The position numbers and the translations under genes were made by a program. DNA of 21,531 nucleotides, taken from positions 1 to 21,531 of the IMG/VR virus record IMGVR_UViG_3300044640_002387, one strand, 5' to 3'. Numbering within the stretch: position 1 is the stretch's first letter; each line of letters opens with the position of its first letter. Source of the DNA: a virus. The notes beneath the pieces were generated by a model. That model searched no databases, was not told the origin of the DNA, and saw only the letters and a list, made by a program, of their open reading frames with translations. Below, in pieces: positions 6,052 through 14,281 of the stretch.

Positions 6052-7142
6052 CCCCCGAACAAGAGCGCGCCCTGCTGGACGCAACCGTGGCCGGCCTCGA
6101 TGAGGCGCTGCGCGAGGCCTTCCGCGAGGTGGTCGAACTGATCCAGGCCGGCGTCGTGCCGCGCGATGCCGTGCAGGAGGTGATGGACAGCTTCCGCGGC
6201 GAGATGGCGCAGACGATGGCCACGGCGCTGTCGGGCATCCTCGGTGAGGCCGTGGGCGCGGCAGCAGTGATGGAGCTGGAGGTCGGCGCGGTGCGCCTGT
6301 CGACGAAGCTCTACGCCGAGGCCCAGAGCGTGAGCGTGGCGGTGCAGGGCGCCGTGGAGCGGCACACCCGCGGCTTTCAGGACGCGCGCCGCCTGGCGCT
6401 GGATCTGTTCGAGGGCTACAACTTCCGGCCGCCGGGTGCCGAGCCGCTGCAGATCAGCCCGCGCAACCCGAAGCTGCCGCGCTACATGCGCGAGGCGCTG
6501 CTGACCGACGACGCGGTGCTGGTGGAGATGCGGCGGGCCTTCGCCTCCATGCAGGTGAGCGACCTCAGCACGCCAGCCCTGCAGGCGGCCTACAGGCAGG
6601 TGCTGGACGCCATCGCGGCGGTGGAGGCGGGGGCAGGCACTGCGCTGCTGGAGAGGCGCATCGAGGTCGCGTTCTACGAGCGCATGCGCTACTTCGCGGC
6701 GCGGATCTCGCGCACCGAGCTGCACCGGGCCTACGCCGACCGCGAGGCGCAGCTGCTGATGGATGATCCCGACGTCGAGTTCGTGCAGGTGCGGCGGGCA
6801 CCAGGCCGCGGCGCTCCGTGCATCTGCCAGCTCTTCGCTGGCCGCGATTTGTACGGCCTAGGTCCCGGCGTGTATCCGAAGGCGGTGGCGCCTCGGCCGC
6901 CGTACCACCCGCACTGCATGTGCGTGACCTCGCCGCGGCTGGACCTGACCGGGCGGAAGGCCGAAGAGCGCGACCCGGACGGCGACGCCTACTTCCTGCG
7001 CCGGCTGGACCCTTCAGTGGCAGGGCGCGTGATGGGCAGCCTGGGCAAGGCCGATGCGGTTCTGCGCGGCACGAGCCCCGAGGCGGTGGTGAACAGCGGG
7101 CGTGATCCGCTGTACCACGTCAAGCCGTTGGCCGGAGCCTAG
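6048..7142 (+). CDS. Mu F-like minor head protein
   Basis: This 364-residue protein has the Mu F/SPP1 gp7 signature in its second half. RISRTELHRAYADREAQLLM (219-238) is followed by CICQLFAGRDLYGLGPGVY (258-276) and PPYHPHCMCVTSP (284-296), with C258, C260, H287, H289, C290 and C292. The first half is helical. Such proteins join the procapsid beside the portal and are involved in capsid morphogenesis or DNA ejection. A GTG start overlaps the upstream TGA, with AAGGA a short way upstream. In most phages this gene directly follows the portal gene; here the portal is more than 10 kb away. Its TAG stop overlaps the stop of a convergent gene. Confidence 0.85.
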   Translation: MTPEQERALLDATVAGLDEALREAFREVVELIQAGVVPRDAVQEVMDSFRGEMAQTMATALSGILGEAVGAAAVMELEVGAVRLSTKLYAEAQSVSVAVQGAVERHTRGFQDARRLALDLFEGYNFRPPGAEPLQISPRNPKLPRYMREALLTDDAVLVEMRRAFASMQVSDLSTPALQAAYRQVLDAIAAVEAGAGTALLERRIEVAFYERMRYFAARISRTELHRAYADREAQLLMDDPDVEFVQVRRAPGRGAPCICQLFAGRDLYGLGPGVYPKAVAPRPPYHPHCMCVTSPRLDLTGRKAEERDPDGDAYFLRRLDPSVAGRVMGSLGKADAVLRGTSPEAVVNSGRDPLYHVKPLAGA

Positions 7143-7456
7143 ACGGCGAAGTCGTACAGCTCGGCCGGCGTGAAGCGGCGGAAGGTCGGCGCCTGGCCGG
7201 GCTGCTGCACGGTCAGGTAGAACTGCTGGGTCTGCACGCCCCAGCCGCCCTCGATGACGCACAAGCCCTGGGCCTGCAGCTTCTCGGCCGCGCTGAGCAG
7301 CGGCGCCAGGTCGGTGGGCTTGTCGGCCGGCACAACGATGGCAGCTCGCGGCACGGGGCCGCACGCGGCGCGCACGTCCTCGCGATGTGAGGATGACAAG
7401 GCGCTGAAGCCCCACCAGGCCAGCAGCGCGCCGATGAGGTAGAGGGCGGCTTTCAT
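7139..7456 (-). CDS. Small membrane-anchored protein, unknown function
   Basis: This 105-residue protein has an N-terminal hydrophobic helix, MKAALYLIGALLAWWGFSAL. It may be an uncleaved signal anchor, since there is no clear signal peptidase site or lipobox. An exported domain of about 80 residues with C32 and C66 follows. It is the last gene of the leftward block, 33 bases after the terminator-like gene, with a distant GGGGAGG as a weak ribosome site. Its TAG shares CTAG with the stop of the Mu F gene on the other strand. Possibilities include superinfection exclusion, lysis help or a lysogenic accessory; the sequence does not choose between them. Confidence 0.6.
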   Translation of the reverse strand: MKAALYLIGALLAWWGFSALSSSHREDVRAACGPVPRAAIVVPADKPTDLAPLLSAAEKLQAQGLCVIEGGWGVQTQQFYLTVQQPGQAPTFRRFTPAELYDFAV

Positions 7457-7489
7457 GCCGGAATTCTGCGCCTCCCCGCGGGTGCGGTT

Positions 7490-7867
7490 TTAGGGGGCTG
7501 CGTTCGCGCCGATGATGTCGACCCGCAGGGCCATGATCTTGTACGCATCCAACCGGTCTTCGTCGGTGATCGTCTCGCGGTAGCGGTGGCCGCCAGCGCG
7601 CAGCACGGCCAGCAGCTTGCCCTCCAGCTCGAACAGCCCGGCATAGACCGCCGGCAGGCCCTCGCTGTTGGCGATGGGCGCCCCGAAGTAGATCAGCGTC
7701 TCGCACTCGCGGCCGTGGTACGGCCTGCCGGCGATGATGCGCGACGGCACCAGGCGCACCATCGGGTAGTCGGCCGGGCTGAGGTTGGCCTCCAGGCCGA
7801 TCTCGCAGGTGACAACGCCGTCAACGGCCGCCAGCGCATCGCGCACGGCTTGCAGGGCGGCCATCAT
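7490..7867 (-). CDS. Probable tail terminator / tail-completion protein
   Basis: This 125-residue alpha/beta protein starts with a helix, ALQAVRDALAAVDGV, followed by strands including PADYPMVRLVPSRI, CETLIYFGAPIA and the final IMALRVDII. Size and pattern resemble gpU-like tail terminators, which cap the finished tail tube and bind the head connector. ATG 7867 is chosen because it forms the same TGATG junction with the upstream stop as its neighbours; GTG 7870 and ATG 7864 are alternatives. It sits with a gp10-like gene and a helical connector-like gene, which supports the role. The assignment is structural guesswork from length, pattern and context. Confidence 0.5.
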   Translation of the reverse strand: MMAALQAVRDALAAVDGVVTCEIGLEANLSPADYPMVRLVPSRIIAGRPYHGRECETLIYFGAPIANSEGLPAVYAGLFELEGKLLAVLRAGGHRYRETITDEDRLDAYKIMALRVDIIGANAAP

Positions 7868-8205
7868 CACGCGCGCTCCAGCGGAATGCTGAAGATGCCC
7901 ACGCCGGCCGCGCCCGGCGTCTCGGCCTCAGCGGCTGCAGCGGCCAGCGCCTGGGGCAGCAGCACGTCGAACTGCTGGCGGTAGCTCTTCAGCTTCGCGG
8001 TGAACAGGTCTTCGGCGTCGGCTTGGTTCTCCAGGCAGGCCAGGATGTAGCACTGCACGATGGTGAGCCGCTGCAGCCAGTCGGCGCTGAAGGTGTAGCC
8101 GGCGGCGGTGGCGCGCAGCTGCACGTCGGCAAGCGCGCGGGCCTCGCGCTCCTCGGTGCAGTACTTCGCCAGGTAGGCGTCGGGGTAGGTGTAGGTCAAA
8201 GCCAT
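7867..8205 (-). CDS. Probable head-tail connector (adaptor-like) protein
   Basis: This 112-residue, mainly helical protein begins MALTYTYPDAYLAKYCTEEREARALAD and continues through WLQRLTIVQCYILACLENQA and LFTAKLKSYRQQFDVLLPQAL. Small all-helical proteins beside gp10-like and terminator genes are usually adaptors joining portal and tail, such as the HK97 gp6 or SPP1 gp15 types. I infer that role from composition and neighbours rather than from a motif. TGATG junctions couple it to both flanking genes. Confidence 0.5.
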   Translation of the reverse strand: MALTYTYPDAYLAKYCTEEREARALADVQLRATAAGYTFSADWLQRLTIVQCYILACLENQADAEDLFTAKLKSYRQQFDVLLPQALAAAAAEAETPGAAGVGIFSIPLERA

Positions 8206-8645
8206 CAGATGGGCTCCTTCAGTGCTTGGTCGAGGATCTTGGAGAACTCGCGCACGGCCAGCGTTGCCGCGTTGATCAGGTAGGGGTCGCCGCGGTAGCC
8301 CGGGTGATTGACCTTGCCGGCGAAGAAGAACCGGCCGCCACTGGCCCAGCGCAGGGCCTTCTTCTTGTTGGGCATGATCACGTGCGGTCGGGTGCCGAGC
8401 TGCACGAAGACCGCGTGCGGCGCGCGGCGCGGGTCATGGCCCACCTCGCGGCCTTTCGGAATGGCGCGGTTGAACAGCGACTGGAAGAGGGCGCCGGTCT
8501 TGTTGTGCCGGCCGGCGCCGCGCTGGGCCTCGTCGTAGCCCACCTGAGACATGCGCAGGATGGTCTTCTTCTCCAGCGTCTCCGGCAGGCGCCTCAGCGT
8601 GCCCGCGGCCTCGCTGAGGCCTTCGAACTTGATGAAGAGGCTCAT
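8205..8645 (-). CDS. HK97 gp10-like head-tail joining / tail completion protein
   Basis: This 146-residue protein starts MSLFIKFEGLSEAAGTLRRLPE and has the central motif FVQLGTRPHVIMPNKKKALRW. The end, HPGYRGDPYLINAATLAV, is the standard signature of HK97 gp10-like proteins. They sit at the head-tail interface or act in tail completion. The length is normal. The gene overlaps the preceding hub gene by four bases (ATGA) and the next by one (TGATG). The odd point is position: it follows the tail-tip genes, whereas it usually lies between the major capsid and tail tube genes. Confidence 0.75.
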   Translation of the reverse strand: MSLFIKFEGLSEAAGTLRRLPETLEKKTILRMSQVGYDEAQRGAGRHNKTGALFQSLFNRAIPKGREVGHDPRRAPHAVFVQLGTRPHVIMPNKKKALRWASGGRFFFAGKVNHPGYRGDPYLINAATLAVREFSKILDQALKEPI

Positions 8646-10180
8646 GTGCCGGGCTCCGCTTCGTAGGTCATCACCCAGCGCCAGTGCCCAGGGCCCGGGG
8701 TGGATGTGTCAGCGTTTGAGGTTGTGCCCACGACGGGCCGATACGGGCGCGTGCGGCCGCCGATGGTCACGTTGATCGTGGGCAATTTCCCGACCGCTGT
8801 GAGCCAGGCCTCCAGCGACGCAAAGTTGACGAGGTCCACCTGGCTGGTGGAGCTGACCAGCCCGCCGGTGACCATCGTGGCAGGCACGCAGCTCGAGTTG
8901 TAGCCAGCGCCGAGCGTCACCACCGACGAGTTGATGGTGGCGATCCGCAGATTCACCGGCGAGGCCGAGCTGGCGAAAACCCAGGTTCCCACGTCCACGG
9001 CCGGAACGGCAGAGCCGCTGAACTCGAACGCCGAGCTGTTGGCCGTGTAGATCAGCTCGCCGACGGGAGCCGACGATGTGAGCGAGGCGCCCGGCGGCGT
9101 TGTAACCAGCTCGATGCTGGCGATCTTTGCTTCGTGGGTCGCTGTGTCTGCCGTGATGGCCGCAGCGGACGAGGACAACACCTGCGTGACGCCGCAGGCA
9201 GCGTTGAACGAGGTCGAGACGATCCACGAGCGCGGAGGGTTGCTGGTCCTGCTGGCCAGGCTGAAGGCCACGGAGACACGCACCAGCGGCCATGGCGCGC
9301 AGGCCTTGGGGTTGTCCAGGAACCCGATGACGCGCGGCGACGTCCAGCTCTGCCCCACGAACTCCACCACCACCCGGTCGCCCACGTTGAACGCGCCCGC
9401 GTTGCAGGTGCTGTAGACCACCGGCACGTTGGAGAGGCTCGAAACCAGGTTCACGCCCAAGCCCTGCGCGCTGGACACCGCCGGCGCCAAGTTCACGCTG
9501 CAGCGGTCGGTGCTGTAGTTGATGGCGGTGATCGTGCCCCAGCGGTAGGTGGGCCGAAACTTCTGCACCCCCGGCAGGATGGCTGCGTTCAGGAACGCCT
9601 GGGCCGGCGACATGATCTCGCGGGCAGTGAGTTCGCCGTCGCTGGGCGTCCACTCTCTGGCGCCGGGTGCGATCAGGATCAGGTTCGACTCGCCGGGGAT
9701 GTCGACCGTCGCGACGTAGCTGCCCGCCGGGGCGTCTTCGGTCAGGTCCGCGCACCAGGCGCTGCGGGTCTCGATGGGGTTGAAGGCCTGCCAGTAGGCT
9801 GCACGGCGCACAGCTTGAGCGCGTTCGAACTGCAGGGACTGCAGCTTGAACCGCAGCGGAGCATTCGCCGCGCGCAGCTCGGTGAGCTGCCGCACCTCGA
9901 ACCGGAAGCCGGCGGTGTCGGGCTTGGATGCCCCGGGCGGCAGGCCGCCGGTCGTGGCGGAGATCAGCGCCGCCTCTGCTGCCTGCACCTTCGCGATCTG
10001 GGCCGCCTCTGCGGCATCCGCTGCGGCAACCCTGACCAGCAGGGTGGAGATGGCGACGTCGAGCTGGGCGAGGAGCGAGTTCGTCGCCGCGAGCAGTGCG
10101 TCGCGCGTGCTCTGGCCGTAGTCGAGCTCGATGGTGTACCGGCCGTCAGGCCCGCCGCTGATGATGCGCGCGTAGCCCAT
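8642..10180 (-). CDS. Tail-tip/baseplate protein with OB-fold-like domain
   Basis: This 512-residue protein begins with a short strand-rich head (GPDGRYTIELDYGQ). An alanine-rich coiled coil follows (residues about 25-75), then a mixed region to about 210. Residues 212-295 look like the OB-type domain of VgrG/gp5-like hub proteins: YRWGTITAINYSTDRCSVNL, then NVPVVYSTCNAGAFNVGDRVVVEF and PRVIGFLDNP. The rest (300-512) is beta-rich, with Ser/Thr/Gly repeats suited to an exposed tip or receptor-contact region. It probably works at the tail tip with the preceding gene, to which it is coupled by TGATG. The OB reading is from pattern, not a search. Confidence 0.65.
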   Translation of the reverse strand: MGYARIISGGPDGRYTIELDYGQSTRDALLAATNSLLAQLDVAISTLLVRVAAADAAEAAQIAKVQAAEAALISATTGGLPPGASKPDTAGFRFEVRQLTELRAANAPLRFKLQSLQFERAQAVRRAAYWQAFNPIETRSAWCADLTEDAPAGSYVATVDIPGESNLILIAPGAREWTPSDGELTAREIMSPAQAFLNAAILPGVQKFRPTYRWGTITAINYSTDRCSVNLAPAVSSAQGLGVNLVSSLSNVPVVYSTCNAGAFNVGDRVVVEFVGQSWTSPRVIGFLDNPKACAPWPLVRVSVAFSLASRTSNPPRSWIVSTSFNAACGVTQVLSSSAAAITADTATHEAKIASIELVTTPPGASLTSSAPVGELIYTANSSAFEFSGSAVPAVDVGTWVFASSASPVNLRIATINSSVVTLGAGYNSSCVPATMVTGGLVSSTSQVDLVNFASLEAWLTAVGKLPTINVTIGGRTRPYRPVVGTTSNADTSTPGPGHWRWVMTYEAEPGT

Positions 10181-11544
10181 CAGGTCGGCTCCACACGCTC
10201 GCCGACATCCATGTACTGATCGCCGTCGCTCACGTAGTAGTTGATGTAGGCCACCACGAATGGGGCCGAGTTCACGAAGGCGATCTGGCCCGGCCGCAAC
10301 AGCCAGTCGATGGCACAGCGCACGCGCAGGCCGCCTGGCGCCGTGAAGATGGTGCGCACGTCCGTGAGCGTGCGCGCTGTCAGCAGCGGCGGGCTTCCCG
10401 AGAGGACAGAGCCTGCGCTGTACCCACTGAGGGTGGCCGTGTAGTTGTTCGGGCCGCGCGCCGTGGTGACGGTCTGCAGCGGCACGGCGGCCATCTGGTA
10501 CTCGAAGGCCGTGCCGTCCAGCAGCACGCAGCGCCGAGAGACCCGCACGCGGGTGGCTGCGTTGATTTGGGCCAGGAAGGGCTCGCAGGCCGGAATGACC
10601 ACCTGCAGGTAGTTCGACTGCTCGGTCTGGAGCGTTGCCTGCCAGGAGCTGATCGGCACGCGCACGCGACCGGCCAGGGTGTCGAGGTCGACCACGTACA
10701 CCAGCGGGCGGCCCTCCACCGCGGCGCTGAAGTTGTGGAAGGCGTCCACGAGAGCGGCCCCGAGTGGGCTGGGCGCAAGGGCCCTGCCTGCGCGCGGTAT
10801 GTGCCGAGCGACCGCAGCGCCGGCGCCGAGGGGGCCCGGGCTTGCAGCCCGGCCAGTTGTGGCGCCACCGCCTCCGGACGGGGTCATCAGGATGGTGACC
10901 GCGCCCAGGTTGTTGTTGCTGCCGTAGAGGGCGGCGGGCGTGCCGCCTGTAGGCTGGAAGTTGAAGGCCCCGGAGTTCGACACGCCGTTGCCGACGATGC
11001 GGTAAGCCGCCGCCAGGTTGTATTCGGCCAGGGCCGTGCCGCTGGTCAGCGTGAAGCTGGCAGGCGGGGCCGGCGTCGCAAGGCCACTGCCGCTCGGGCC
11101 TGGGGGCCAAAGCACGGACGAGGCGAAGATCAGGATCAGCGAGTCATTGCTGGTCGCAGTCACCGTCGACGGGGTGATCGCGTAGGAGTTGACCGACCCT
11201 GAGGTCGTCGTCGAGTAGGCGACCGACGAAGCGCCGCGCGTGACCGCGCACACCACGGCCATCGCGCCTTCGCTGGCCTGCGTGAAGCTGAAGGTCTGGC
11301 TTGAATCCCCCGCAGTCACCGAATCCTTGGCGAAGACTGCAAGGCGCTGGTCGGTGCCGTACTCCGCAAAAATCGCGGTCTCTGAAACCTTCGTCCAGCC
11401 CGAGGGGCCCGAGATCGCGAAGCCCCCGTGCACGGCGGCCAGCAGCCTGTCGCCCGCCTGAATGCCCGCGGGCGTGGTCAGGTCGATGCTGGCCGTGCCG
11501 AAGGCATAGGCGAAGGTCGAGCCAGCGACGAACGTCACGGACAT
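10180..11544 (-). CDS. Two-domain tail protein: beta-sandwich head plus hub-like C-terminus
   Basis: This is a 454-residue protein. Residues 1 to about 220 form a beta-rich domain with AGDRLLAAVHGG, SGWTKVSET, QTFSFTQASEGAMAVVCAVTRG and LAAAYRIVG, the phrasing of phage carbohydrate-binding or Ig-like surface domains. A Gly/Pro/Ala linker (about 222-265) has repeated SPLGA-like units. Residues 270-454 begin RPLVYVVDLDTLAGRVRVPI and run through SSWQATLQTEQSNYLQVVIPA, which resembles tail-hub proteins of related siphophages. The combination suggests a structural hub with an attached adhesive domain. It lies between a 129-aa structural gene (4-base gap) and the OB-fold protein (TGATG). Roles are inferred. 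Confidence 0.6.
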   Translation of the reverse strand: MSVTFVAGSTFAYAFGTASIDLTTPAGIQAGDRLLAAVHGGFAISGPSGWTKVSETAIFAEYGTDQRLAVFAKDSVTAGDSSQTFSFTQASEGAMAVVCAVTRGASSVAYSTTTSGSVNSYAITPSTVTATSNDSLILIFASSVLWPPGPSGSGLATPAPPASFTLTSGTALAEYNLAAAYRIVGNGVSNSGAFNFQPTGGTPAALYGSNNNLGAVTILMTPSGGGGATTGRAASPGPLGAGAAVARHIPRAGRALAPSPLGAALVDAFHNFSAAVEGRPLVYVVDLDTLAGRVRVPISSWQATLQTEQSNYLQVVIPACEPFLAQINAATRVRVSRRCVLLDGTAFEYQMAAVPLQTVTTARGPNNYTATLSGYSAGSVLSGSPPLLTARTLTDVRTIFTAPGGLRVRCAIDWLLRPGQIAFVNSAPFVVAYINYYVSDGDQYMDVGERVEPT

Positions 11545-11548
11545 CGGT

Positions 11549-11938
11549 TCACCCGATCACGGCGCTGATGATTTCGACCGGGCCACCGCCGGCCAGCAGA
11601 AGCGAGTTCAGCACCAACTTGCCCGAGACCGCCGTCGTGCCGGCCTCGCAGGGCAGCGCCAGGTGCACGACGTTTGCGCTGTCGCAGAACTCGCCATAAG
11701 CGGCCGTGCCGGCGACAGCCGCGTCTTCCTGGGTAGCGATGGCGAACGTGAGCTGGCCCGTCGTGCCGTTCACGGTGCCGCAGGGGTCGGTCAGGATCAC
11801 CTCGGCCAGCAGCACGTCTGTGGCGCTGCGGATGCGGATCTTGCCCGGGCCGCTGCCGCCGTCGATGAGGTCGCGAAAGCTGGTGTGCGCGGCCACCAGC
11901 GCGGCGACGGAGTAAGTGGGTGAGGTTGGTGCGGGCAT
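11549..11938 (-). CDS. Small beta-rich tail/structural protein
   Basis: This 129-residue protein has a helix near the start (VAALVAAHTSFRDLID), then strands GKIRIRSATDVLLAEVIL and GTVNGTTGQLTFAIA, and later AGTAAYGEFCDSANVVHLAL. I have seen this layout in small virion proteins encoded next to tail-tip genes; no biochemical role is known to me. It follows the 117-aa gene by 11 bases and precedes the hub protein by four. Structural status is inferred from context. Confidence 0.6.
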   Translation of the reverse strand: MPAPTSPTYSVAALVAAHTSFRDLIDGGSGPGKIRIRSATDVLLAEVILTDPCGTVNGTTGQLTFAIATQEDAAVAGTAAYGEFCDSANVVHLALPCEAGTTAVSGKLVLNSLLLAGGGPVEIISAVIG

Positions 11939-11949
11939 GGTGGGTCCGA

Positions 11950-12303
11950 TCAGGCTGAGAGCTTGGAGATCACCAGCAGGCGCAGCGTGCTTTCGTCATC
12001 GCCTTGCTGGTACACCTCGGGCGCGGCCAGATAGAGGCCGCTGCTGATGGCGACCTGCAGCTGCGCGTAGGTTTGCACCAGGCGCTCAATGTCGAGGTGT
12101 TCCTGCCGGCTGGTGGGCTGCCACGACAGCAGCAGCGTGCGGTCGGCGTCGGTGAAGCCGAAGTCGTTGAGCACCGCGCCGCCGTCGAGCGTGGCGATGC
12201 GGTTGACGCGGCGGCGGGTCTCGCTGGGCTCGGCCGGGCTGCTGAGCTGCAGCTCCACGAAGCCGTCAAGGTCGAAGGTGGGGGCAGAAAGGGTGCAGCG
12301 CAT
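11950..12303 (-). CDS. Minor tail protein directly after the tape measure
   Basis: This 117-residue, strand-rich protein starts MRCTLSAPTFDLDGFVELQL and contains RVNRIATLDGGAVLNDFGF and LLLSWQPTSRQEHLDIERL. It begins one base after the tape-measure stop. In lambda-type siphophages this slot holds gpM or a distal-tail protein that caps the tail tube at the tip. I infer a minor tail role from position; no diagnostic motif is visible. Confidence 0.55.
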   Translation of the reverse strand: MRCTLSAPTFDLDGFVELQLSSPAEPSETRRRVNRIATLDGGAVLNDFGFTDADRTLLLSWQPTSRQEHLDIERLVQTYAQLQVAISSGLYLAAPEVYQQGDDESTLRLLVISKLSA

Positions 12304-12304
12304 G

Positions 12305-14281
12305 TCAGGTGCCCAGCAGTAGCTTCAGGCCGTCAGCGTTCACGCGCACCTGGATGGTCCGCAGGATCTCCCACATGAACGCCTCCAGGTGCGGCTGCAG
12401 GCCGGCGCCGTCGACCTTGATCAGCGAGTCGCCGCGCTCCACGGCCTTGGTCTGCGCGCGGATCTGCGCGATCTGGGCCTCGGTCAGCTTCTTCTGCTGG
12501 TCGAGGGCGTCCTGGCGGCGCTTGTTCTCCTGCTCGATCTGCTTCTCGATCACGCGGATGGCGCCGAAGCTGAGGCTGTCGAAGTCCTTGAACAGGCCGA
12601 AGAGGTCGCCCAGAAGGTCGCCCGTGCTGTTGACGGTGTTGTCGATGCTGGCGAACGCGGCCTTCGCGCGCTCGGTGTCGGCTTCGAGCTGCGCGATGTT
12701 CAGCGAGACCTTGGCCTCGATGTTCTTGATGCGCTCGTTGCTGGCCAGCTTCTCCAGCTCCAGCTTGTATTCGGCGGTCTTCTCCGCAGCCTTCTTGGTG
12801 GCCTCGGCGTTCTTGCGCAGTTCCTCGGCCTGCTTGCGCGCAGCCTCGCTCACAGGGCCGAACGAGGGCGAGAGGTTCTTCTGCTTCGTCTCGATCAGCG
12901 CCACGGCCTGGGCGTACTGCTCGGCATTGAGCCGGCCATCTCGGAAGGCCAGCGCCGCCTGAGTCAGAAACTCCTTCAAGCTGGCATCGCGGGGCAGCTG
13001 CTGCAGCGCACCGATCAGGCCGGTGACGATCTGCTCGCCGCTGGCCTTGGAGTTGGAGGCCAGATCCTTGAAGGCGGTTTCCAGCTCCTTCACCGGGTTG
13101 ACGAACAGCTTGGGGTCGACGCCCAGCGCCTTCAGGCTCTTGTCGATCTCGGCAGAGGCCTTTTTCCAGGCCTCCGAAGACTTGTCGGCGCCCTCGGCCA
13201 CCTTCGAGCCGATCTCGGCGCCAGCAGCCGCAGCCTGGCGCGAGAGGCGCGCGGTCTCGGCGGCGGACTGATTGGAGACGCCGCTGATCTTGTCTGAGAC
13301 GAGGTTGAACTCGGTCTCGATGATGCTGAGGTCGCGCTCGAAGGCCGAGTAGTCGCGCGTCTCCAGTAGCTTGCGCACCGCTCCGAACACGTTGCCCAGG
13401 TACTGCAGGCCTGCGGACACCGACTGCACGCCTCGGCTGAGGAAGTCGAGCGCGTTGGTGATCGCGTTGAAGACCCCGGTGTCCCCGATGACGACGAACA
13501 GCTCGGTGGTGGCGTTCTTCAGCCGGTTCAGCTGCTGGGTGTAGCCGTCGAATGAGCTGCCGCCGAAGGTCTTGTTCAGCTCGGCGGCGAACTTGGGCAG
13601 GAACTCGCTGGCCTGCAGTCCGCCGCCCTCCACCAGCTTGATCAGCTCCTCGGTGGTCAGGCCCAGGCTGCGTGCCGCGATCTGCAGCGCGCCGGGCAAG
13701 CGCTCGCCGAGCTGTCCCGACAACTCTTCGAGCGAGACCCGACCCTTGCTGACGATCTGGGTGATCGCCAGGAAGGCGCCGTTCGTCTCTTCGCTGCTGC
13801 GGCCGAGTGCGGCCATGGCGCGCGAGACCGCTTCGAAGATGGTGCGGGTGGCCTCGCCCTGCAGGTTGGTGCCGTTGGTGGCTGCCGTCAGGCTGGCATA
13901 TGCGCCGGCCGTGACGCTGATCTCCAGGCCCAGCTCGTTGGAGATGCGCTTGACGTATTCGAACTCTTCCGCGGCCGCCGTGCTGCTGCCCTTGAGCAGG
14001 GTCAGCGTGCGGGTGAACTTCTCGGCCTCCACGTTGGCGTTGATGAACGCCTGCGCGACGAGAGAGGCGGCCAGCGCCTGAATGGCCGTGGTGACAGCCG
14101 TCAGGCCCGGGCCCCTCTTGCCGAGGTCGTCGAGTTCCTTGTCGAGCTGGTCGACCTTCGACGCGGCAGAGCCAGCCTCGGTGCCGACCTTGTCGAGATC
14201 GCGCGCCAGGCCGCCGGTCACGCCGCTGGCGCGATCCTCGCCCTGGAAAATGATCGAGACGGTCTTGGTGAGGTCAGCCAT
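12305..14281 (-). CDS. Tail tape measure protein
   Basis: This 658-residue protein is the longest gene here. It starts MADLTKTVSIIFQGEDRASG and has the tape-measure domain features ANVEAEKFTRTLTLLKGSS and VSKGRVSLEELSGQLGERLPGALQIAA (about residues 83-215). A hydrophobic stretch lies near 58-85 and long alanine/lysine coiled coils near 500-620 (ARKQAEELRKNAEATKKAAE, IEKQIEQENKRRQDALDQQK). It would fix tail length and exit ahead of DNA; at about 1.5 angstrom per residue this predicts a tail of roughly 100 nm. It overlaps the 46-aa gene by eight bases. No lytic domain is seen. Confidence 0.85.
   Translation of the reverse strand: MADLTKTVSIIFQGEDRASGVTGGLARDLDKVGTEAGSAASKVDQLDKELDDLGKRGPGLTAVTTAIQALAASLVAQAFINANVEAEKFTRTLTLLKGSSTAAAEEFEYVKRISNELGLEISVTAGAYASLTAATNGTNLQGEATRTIFEAVSRAMAALGRSSEETNGAFLAITQIVSKGRVSLEELSGQLGERLPGALQIAARSLGLTTEELIKLVEGGGLQASEFLPKFAAELNKTFGGSSFDGYTQQLNRLKNATTELFVVIGDTGVFNAITNALDFLSRGVQSVSAGLQYLGNVFGAVRKLLETRDYSAFERDLSIIETEFNLVSDKISGVSNQSAAETARLSRQAAAAGAEIGSKVAEGADKSSEAWKKASAEIDKSLKALGVDPKLFVNPVKELETAFKDLASNSKASGEQIVTGLIGALQQLPRDASLKEFLTQAALAFRDGRLNAEQYAQAVALIETKQKNLSPSFGPVSEAARKQAEELRKNAEATKKAAEKTAEYKLELEKLASNERIKNIEAKVSLNIAQLEADTERAKAAFASIDNTVNSTGDLLGDLFGLFKDFDSLSFGAIRVIEKQIEQENKRRQDALDQQKKLTEAQIAQIRAQTKAVERGDSLIKVDGAGLQPHLEAFMWEILRTIQVRVNADGLKLLLGT

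Noticed and set aside
7476-7491. Possible terminator hairpin CCGC-GGGT-GCGG followed by TTTT on the plus strand
   Set aside because: The stem is only four base pairs and lies well inside the convergent gene region, too weak to call a terminator.
8642-11110. A single 822-residue leftward frame covering two tail genes
   Set aside because: The portion upstream of 10180 is the shadow of the 454-aa hub gene; the real protein starts at ATG 10180 in a TGATG junction.
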